Below are positions 42,156 through 46,004 of a DNA stretch of 46,004 bases, in pieces. This stretch comes from JAEUUM01 sp038326165 (GTDB taxonomy: Bacteria; Bacteroidota; Bacteroidia; Chitinophagales; Saprospiraceae). The first letter of the stretch is position 1. The number at the start of each line of letters is the position of its first letter. The notes below the pieces were generated by a model. It ran no database searches and was not told the origin of the DNA. It saw only the letters and a list, made by a program, of their open reading frames with translations. Location of the stretch: NCBI GenBank assembly GCA_038326165.1, contig JBBQJT010000029.1:1-46004 (forward strand), given 5' to 3'. A program made the position numbers and the translations under genes.

Positions 42156-43493
42156 ATGCATGTTGTGGTCATTGGGAATGGCGTAAGTGGCATCACCTGT
42201 GCAAGGAATTTGCGCAAACTATCAGATCATAAAATCACTGTGATATCAGAGGAAAGTGAATATTTTTTCTCCCGAACCGCACTGATGTATGTATATATGG
42301 GGCATATGCCCTGGGAAGATATTCAGCCTTATGAAAACTCTTTTTGGAAGAAGAATAGAATTGAACTCAAAAAAGCAAAAGTTGAGGCCATTAATCCAGA
42401 CAATAACTCCATCACTTTTGAAGATGGTTCATACATGAACTTTGATCATTTGGTTCTGGCAACAGGCTCAAAATCGAATAAATTTGGTTGGCCAGGCCAA
42501 GAGTTGAAAGGTGTATCTGGCCTGTACCACAAACAAGATCTCGACATGATGGAGTCGCACTCCAAAGGATTGAAACATGCCGTTATAGTTGGTGGTGGAC
42601 TGATCGGCATCGAAATGGCTGAAATGTTCCATTCCAGACATATTCCAGTGACCATATTGGTGCGAGAATCCGCTTATTGGAGCAATATTTTACCACTGGA
42701 TGAAGCTAAAATGGTAAGTGCACATGTAATCAAACATGGCATTGATCTTAGGCATGAAATGGAACTCAGCTCAATAAATGGTTCCCATGGTACGGTTGAG
42801 TCAGTGACATTATCAGACGGTTCAATAATTTCATGTCAATATGTTGGATTAACAGTAGGAGTAAGCCCAAATATTGATTTTGTCAAATCATGCGGCATCG
42901 AGACCAACAAAGGGATACAAGTCAATGATTTGCTTCAAACCAATTTCAGTAATATATATGCAATAGGCGATTGTGCGGAGTTAAGGGAATGCAAACCAGG
43001 AAGGCGAAATATAGAAGCGATATGGTACACAGGCCGAATGATGGGCGAATTGGCAGCGCATAATATTATGGGTAAACATGTGAAATACGACCCGGGATTA
43101 TGGTTTAATTCTGCTAAATTTCTCGATATTGAATATCAGGTTTATGGCGATATGCCTGCTAAATTACCCGAAGAAATTTCTAGCTTATTTTACAAGGTTG
43201 AAAATCAGGAGAAATCCATCCGTATCAATTTCGATTCCATTACAGGCTCAGTTACGGGGTTCAATTTGATGGGCATTAGATATCGACATGAAATATGCGA
43301 ATACTGGATCAAGAACAACACTTCGATTGAAACGGTACTTCAACAATTGAGCCTCGCTAATTTTGATCCTGAATTTTCTGATGAATACGAAAAGGGAATC
43401 ATCAGTGATTACAATCTAAAGAATCAAGCCAGTCTGAAATTGACAAATAAACGGTCTTTGAATCAAGTTCATCAAATACTAAACCAAGCCTAA
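42156..43493 (+). CDS. FAD-dependent NAD(P)H oxidoreductase (NirB/rubredoxin-reductase-like)
   Basis: 445 aa from ATG 42156, which begins directly at the FAD-binding fold VVVIGNGVSGITCARNLR; the longer frame adds 39 non-conserved residues. The NAD(P) fold is AVIVGGGLIGIEMAEMF, and the second FAD contact is IYAIGDCAELREC. This is the class II pyridine nucleotide-disulfide family without a redox disulfide, similar to the reductase parts of NirB, BenD or rubredoxin reductase. About 100 C-terminal residues form an extra domain. The polyferredoxin gene starts 10 nt later, so the pair should form one electron-transfer unit. Confidence 0.88.
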   Translation: MHVVVIGNGVSGITCARNLRKLSDHKITVISEESEYFFSRTALMYVYMGHMPWEDIQPYENSFWKKNRIELKKAKVEAINPDNNSITFEDGSYMNFDHLVLATGSKSNKFGWPGQELKGVSGLYHKQDLDMMESHSKGLKHAVIVGGGLIGIEMAEMFHSRHIPVTILVRESAYWSNILPLDEAKMVSAHVIKHGIDLRHEMELSSINGSHGTVESVTLSDGSIISCQYVGLTVGVSPNIDFVKSCGIETNKGIQVNDLLQTNFSNIYAIGDCAELRECKPGRRNIEAIWYTGRMMGELAAHNIMGKHVKYDPGLWFNSAKFLDIEYQVYGDMPAKLPEEISSLFYKVENQEKSIRINFDSITGSVTGFNLMGIRYRHEICEYWIKNNTSIETVLQQLSLANFDPEFSDEYEKGIISDYNLKNQASLKLTNKRSLNQVHQILNQA

Positions 43494-43503
43494 TCAATAT
43501 TTC

Positions 43504-45108
43504 ATGAAAAAATATCAGATACTCGGAATCATATTGTTTTTAAGTGGCTTGAGTTCATTTGGATACCTATTGCTTTCTGGTAAATTCAATTTGACTGATC
43601 AGGTGTTACTCCAAGTGAATGTGAAACCTAAGCACCTCGAAATCTTAAGAGGAACTACCTACGATCTCAAAGATGTACAGTGTAATACGCCCACGGAATG
43701 GGATCACAAATTGAATAAATGGTTGCGAACCGCACAATATTTGCTGGACAATGATTGGAACAACAATGGTGTTAAAAATACATGGAAGGAAGACGAATGG
43801 AGTTATCGAATCAGTGATAATGATCTTGAAAATTACCGCTATCAATTTACAAAAATATCGCAAATAGGCAGTGTAGTAGTCAATAGTGACCGATGGTTGT
43901 TCCTTACATTTGGTTTATGTATCTTGGGCGCATTGTTTTACAACCTTCCCAGATTGCGATTGTTGGCTGGCATAAAGAATAATGGCATTTATCATAGCTC
44001 CTTGCACAGCAGGGGAATACTCGGCATTGCAATAGGTTTATTGCTCATTGGCTTTTATGTCCTTTTGTATTGGTATCCCATCAAGATGATTTCATTGATC
44101 AATCTGGTAGATCCGATCAGCAGATCCTTAAGTGGAAATGCTGCAAGTCAATGGTTTTTGTATGGCTTGCTTTATACCTTGTGCATGTGGGTCATGGGCA
44201 TACGTATGGCCATCAAGTACCGAAACAACAATTACCAATTGGTCAGAACAGCATCGGTGGTTTTCTTTCAAACCATTTTTGCCTTCTTGTTGCCTGAAAT
44301 ACTCATGAAACTCAATCAGCCTTATGTTGACTTGAAAAATATGTGGCCATTGGATTATTCCTTCTTCTTTGATTACCGAATAGACGAAAAGATAAAAGCG
44401 GGAACTTTTGGAATGTTTGCTTTTGTGTGGGGGATCATATTGTTTACAATTGGGGTGCCAGTTTTGACCTATTTGTATGGCAAAAGATGGTACTGCAGCT
44501 GGGTTTGTGGTTGTGGAGGTTTGGCAGAAACGCTTGGCGATCCATTTCGTCAATTGAGCAGTAAGAAACTGATTGCCTGGCAAATAGAAAGATATTTGAT
44601 CAACGCAGTATTGGTATTTGCTGTGATTATGACAGGCTTGGTGCTTTATACTTATTTTACAGGAAGTAACAACATAGGTCCTTTGGGGAGTTATGATGCT
44701 CGCAAATGGTACGGATTTTTGATAGGATCAATTTTTGCCGGAGTAGTAGGAACAGGTTTTTATCCATTGATGGGCAATAGGGTTTGGTGCCGATTCGGAT
44801 GTCCCTTGGCTGCCTGGCTGGGTATGGTTCAAAAATTTAAGTCCAGATTCAGAATAACAGTCAACGGTGGACAATGTATATCCTGCGGCAATTGCTCAAC
44901 TTATTGCGAAATGGGAATCGATGTAAGGTCTTATGCGCAGAAGGGACAGGATATTGTCAGAGCATCCTGTGTAGGTTGTGGTATATGTGCAGCAGTTTGC
45001 CCACGTGGAGTGCTCAGACTTGAAAATGCCTCAAATGACCCAGGTCAACGAGCTGATAAAAAACGCACTGTATTTCTGTCAGCCGATCAGGTTGGGGTCA
45101 TTGAATAA
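43504..45108 (+). CDS. Membrane polyferredoxin (NapH/NosR/CcoG-like 4Fe-4S protein)
   Basis: 534 aa. An N-terminal helix, a soluble region (about 30-130), then several membrane helices. The cytoplasmic-facing Cys motifs of the NapH/NosR class are Cys331, Cys335, Cys337 (WYCSWVCGCGG) and Cys429, Cys433 (WCRFGCPLAAW). Two [4Fe-4S] ferredoxin sets follow: Cys458, 461, 464, 468 and Cys489, 492, 495, 499. It could pass electrons from the FAD partner into or across the membrane. Unlike NosR it has no FMN-binding domain. The acceptor is unknown. Confidence 0.88.
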   Translation: MKKYQILGIILFLSGLSSFGYLLLSGKFNLTDQVLLQVNVKPKHLEILRGTTYDLKDVQCNTPTEWDHKLNKWLRTAQYLLDNDWNNNGVKNTWKEDEWSYRISDNDLENYRYQFTKISQIGSVVVNSDRWLFLTFGLCILGALFYNLPRLRLLAGIKNNGIYHSSLHSRGILGIAIGLLLIGFYVLLYWYPIKMISLINLVDPISRSLSGNAASQWFLYGLLYTLCMWVMGIRMAIKYRNNNYQLVRTASVVFFQTIFAFLLPEILMKLNQPYVDLKNMWPLDYSFFFDYRIDEKIKAGTFGMFAFVWGIILFTIGVPVLTYLYGKRWYCSWVCGCGGLAETLGDPFRQLSSKKLIAWQIERYLINAVLVFAVIMTGLVLYTYFTGSNNIGPLGSYDARKWYGFLIGSIFAGVVGTGFYPLMGNRVWCRFGCPLAAWLGMVQKFKSRFRITVNGGQCISCGNCSTYCEMGIDVRSYAQKGQDIVRASCVGCGICAAVCPRGVLRLENASNDPGQRADKKRTVFLSADQVGVIE

Positions 45109-45141
45109 ATTTTATTTGATTGGCAAACTGATAAGTATAGT

Positions 45142-45174
45142 TTTGGGCCTGCGCAGCCAGTGCGCAAGCCCAAA
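45142..45174. other. Strong hairpin between convergent genes
   Basis: TTTGGGC-x-TGCGCA at 45142-45155 pairs with TGCGCA-x-GCCCAAA at 45161-45174 around a 5-nt loop, with one mismatch. No T tract follows on either strand, so it is not a clear intrinsic terminator. Confidence 0.5.
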
Positions 45175-45198
45175 CCAAAATCATTGTCGTTATCGATC

Positions 45199-46004
45199 TC
45201 ATCGTTGTATTAATACCTTGGTAACAGCACTACTTTTATCCATAAAATAAACAATCAATTGATAAGTACCAACATCTATGTGCTTGATATCAAGACTTGA
45301 TATTTCGCCATAGACATGATCTTTGGCTAACATCACTCTGCCCTGCATATCTACTAAATCGACTTGCTTGATTTTCTTCCCTTTGGTGCGAATGTGAATC
45401 ACTTCCTTGGCTGGATTTGGATAGATTTGCAGTTGCTCATGGATTGTAGCTGTAGACATTGGCTTAGGCTTTGGAGCCTTATCGGCTCTAAAATGATTGG
45501 TATTGGGCAAATAAAAGGAATTGGGAGATGGAAAGCGGATACTGTTGGCCTTGAACTCACATGCTTCACCCTTTTTATTTGGGAATGCTATATAACTCAT
45601 GGTAAAGCCTGCTCCACCACTTCCACAATAGATTTTACCATTCGGGGCTAATCGAAGGCTAGCTATACCCATATCGTACGGGAATTCAACTAGCTTGATG
45701 GTGTCGGTTCTGCCAACCAATACACGTGATCCAGCTATATCGGGGTCTTGAAGATCCCATTGGTAAAGTTTATTCCACTCAGAGGCATATAAAAATCTAC
45801 TATTTGGTGAAAATACACAACCAGCAGTCACTAAAAAATTCTTTTTTTGGTAAGGAATTTCGAGCAAGCGATAATTACTTAGCTTTCCAGTTATGTCATC
45901 AAAATCGTACAATTGTAAAGAGTCGGAAGTGTAGTAAAAGGTAAATTGTTTACCATCAGGAGAAAACATTGCACCACCACCATAGAACAAGAAACTATCA
46001 ATAT
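45199..46004 (-). CDS. T9SS type A cargo protein with beta-propeller repeats, 5' end missing
   Basis: The frame is open to the right edge, so the N-terminal part lies outside; 267 codons are visible. They begin with propeller-type repeats (MFSPDGKQFTFYYTSD, CVFSPNSRFLYASEWNKL, SLRLAPNGKIYCGSGG), then a type A sorting domain from about 80 residues before the end (LQIYPNPAKEVIHI, VDLVDMQGRVMLA, VGTYQLIVYF). Repeats of this kind occur in lactonase- and WD40-like secreted proteins. It converges on the polyferredoxin gene. Confidence 0.85.
   Translation of the reverse strand, partial: IDSFLFYGGGAMFSPDGKQFTFYYTSDSLQLYDFDDITGKLSNYRLLEIPYQKKNFLVTAGCVFSPNSRFLYASEWNKLYQWDLQDPDIAGSRVLVGRTDTIKLVEFPYDMGIASLRLAPNGKIYCGSGGAGFTMSYIAFPNKKGEACEFKANSIRFPSPNSFYLPNTNHFRADKAPKPKPMSTATIHEQLQIYPNPAKEVIHIRTKGKKIKQVDLVDMQGRVMLAKDHVYGEISSLDIKHIDVGTYQLIVYFMDKSSAVTKVLIQR

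Overview
The window is a 46 kb stretch of a Bacteroidota chromosome. Evidence seen directly: five secreted proteins end in type IX secretion (T9SS) or gliding-motility-type C-terminal domains, twelve start regions carry the Bacteroidota sigma-A -7 box TAnnTTTG, AT-rich spacers separate the genes, and the gene order trigger factor-clpP-clpX is present. Saprospiria or Chitinophagia is a reasonable guess, but the class cannot be fixed from this sequence alone. No tRNA, rRNA, CRISPR array, transposase or integrase was found. Most of the window is core-genome-like.

Layout. 1-2.8 kb: end of nadC, then a tight operon of a ParA-type ATPase, a small protein with a thrice-repeated motif and a C-terminal ribbon-helix-helix-like segment, and a gamma-class carbonic anhydrase. 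2.8-5.0 kb: an apparent insertion of two minus-strand envelope genes (PQQ-like beta-propeller and beta-barrel), bracketed by a 158-bp direct repeat that duplicates the 3' end of the carbonic anhydrase gene. 5.1-7.9 kb: a SET-domain protein translationally coupled to an EamA permease, then a serine hydrolase. 8.3-13.6 kb: glutathione peroxidase-holB-ricT-lpdA and an AlkD-like repair protein. 13.8-16.1 kb: two SPFH (band 7) proteins with a tiny Arc-like ribbon-helix-helix protein and a dyad-rich spacer. 16.3-21.3 kb: rlmN, a beta-barrel, a glycosyltransferase, and an alkane monooxygenase divergent from a flavin/[2Fe-2S] reductase. 21.3-28.3 kb: tig, clpP, clpX, a TPR membrane protein, lptC and a membrane-anchored patatin. 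28.3-36.5 kb: a gliding-motility-type secreted protein, a metal-binding protein, a pterin synthase, a POT transporter, a small secreted protein, a second serine hydrolase, DUF3467 and ruvB. 36.6-41.9 kb: three T9SS cargo proteins, two of them adjacent Omp28-like proteins with CxxC motifs, plus a probable decayed beta-barrel gene. 42.1-46 kb: an NAD(P)H/FAD reductase next to a membrane polyferredoxin, then the end of another T9SS cargo gene.

The best candidates for something undescribed are the ParA/repeat-adaptor/gamma-carbonic-anhydrase operon, the duplication-flanked insertion immediately after it (whose first gene seems to have a one-base slip in its lipoprotein signal), the SPFH-RHH-operator-SPFH locus, and the FAD reductase/polyferredoxin pair. 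A regulatory pattern also stands out: in four genes the -7 box lies only 4-8 nt before the start codon, which implies leaderless mRNAs. These rest on sequence reading and family knowledge; no database search was run.
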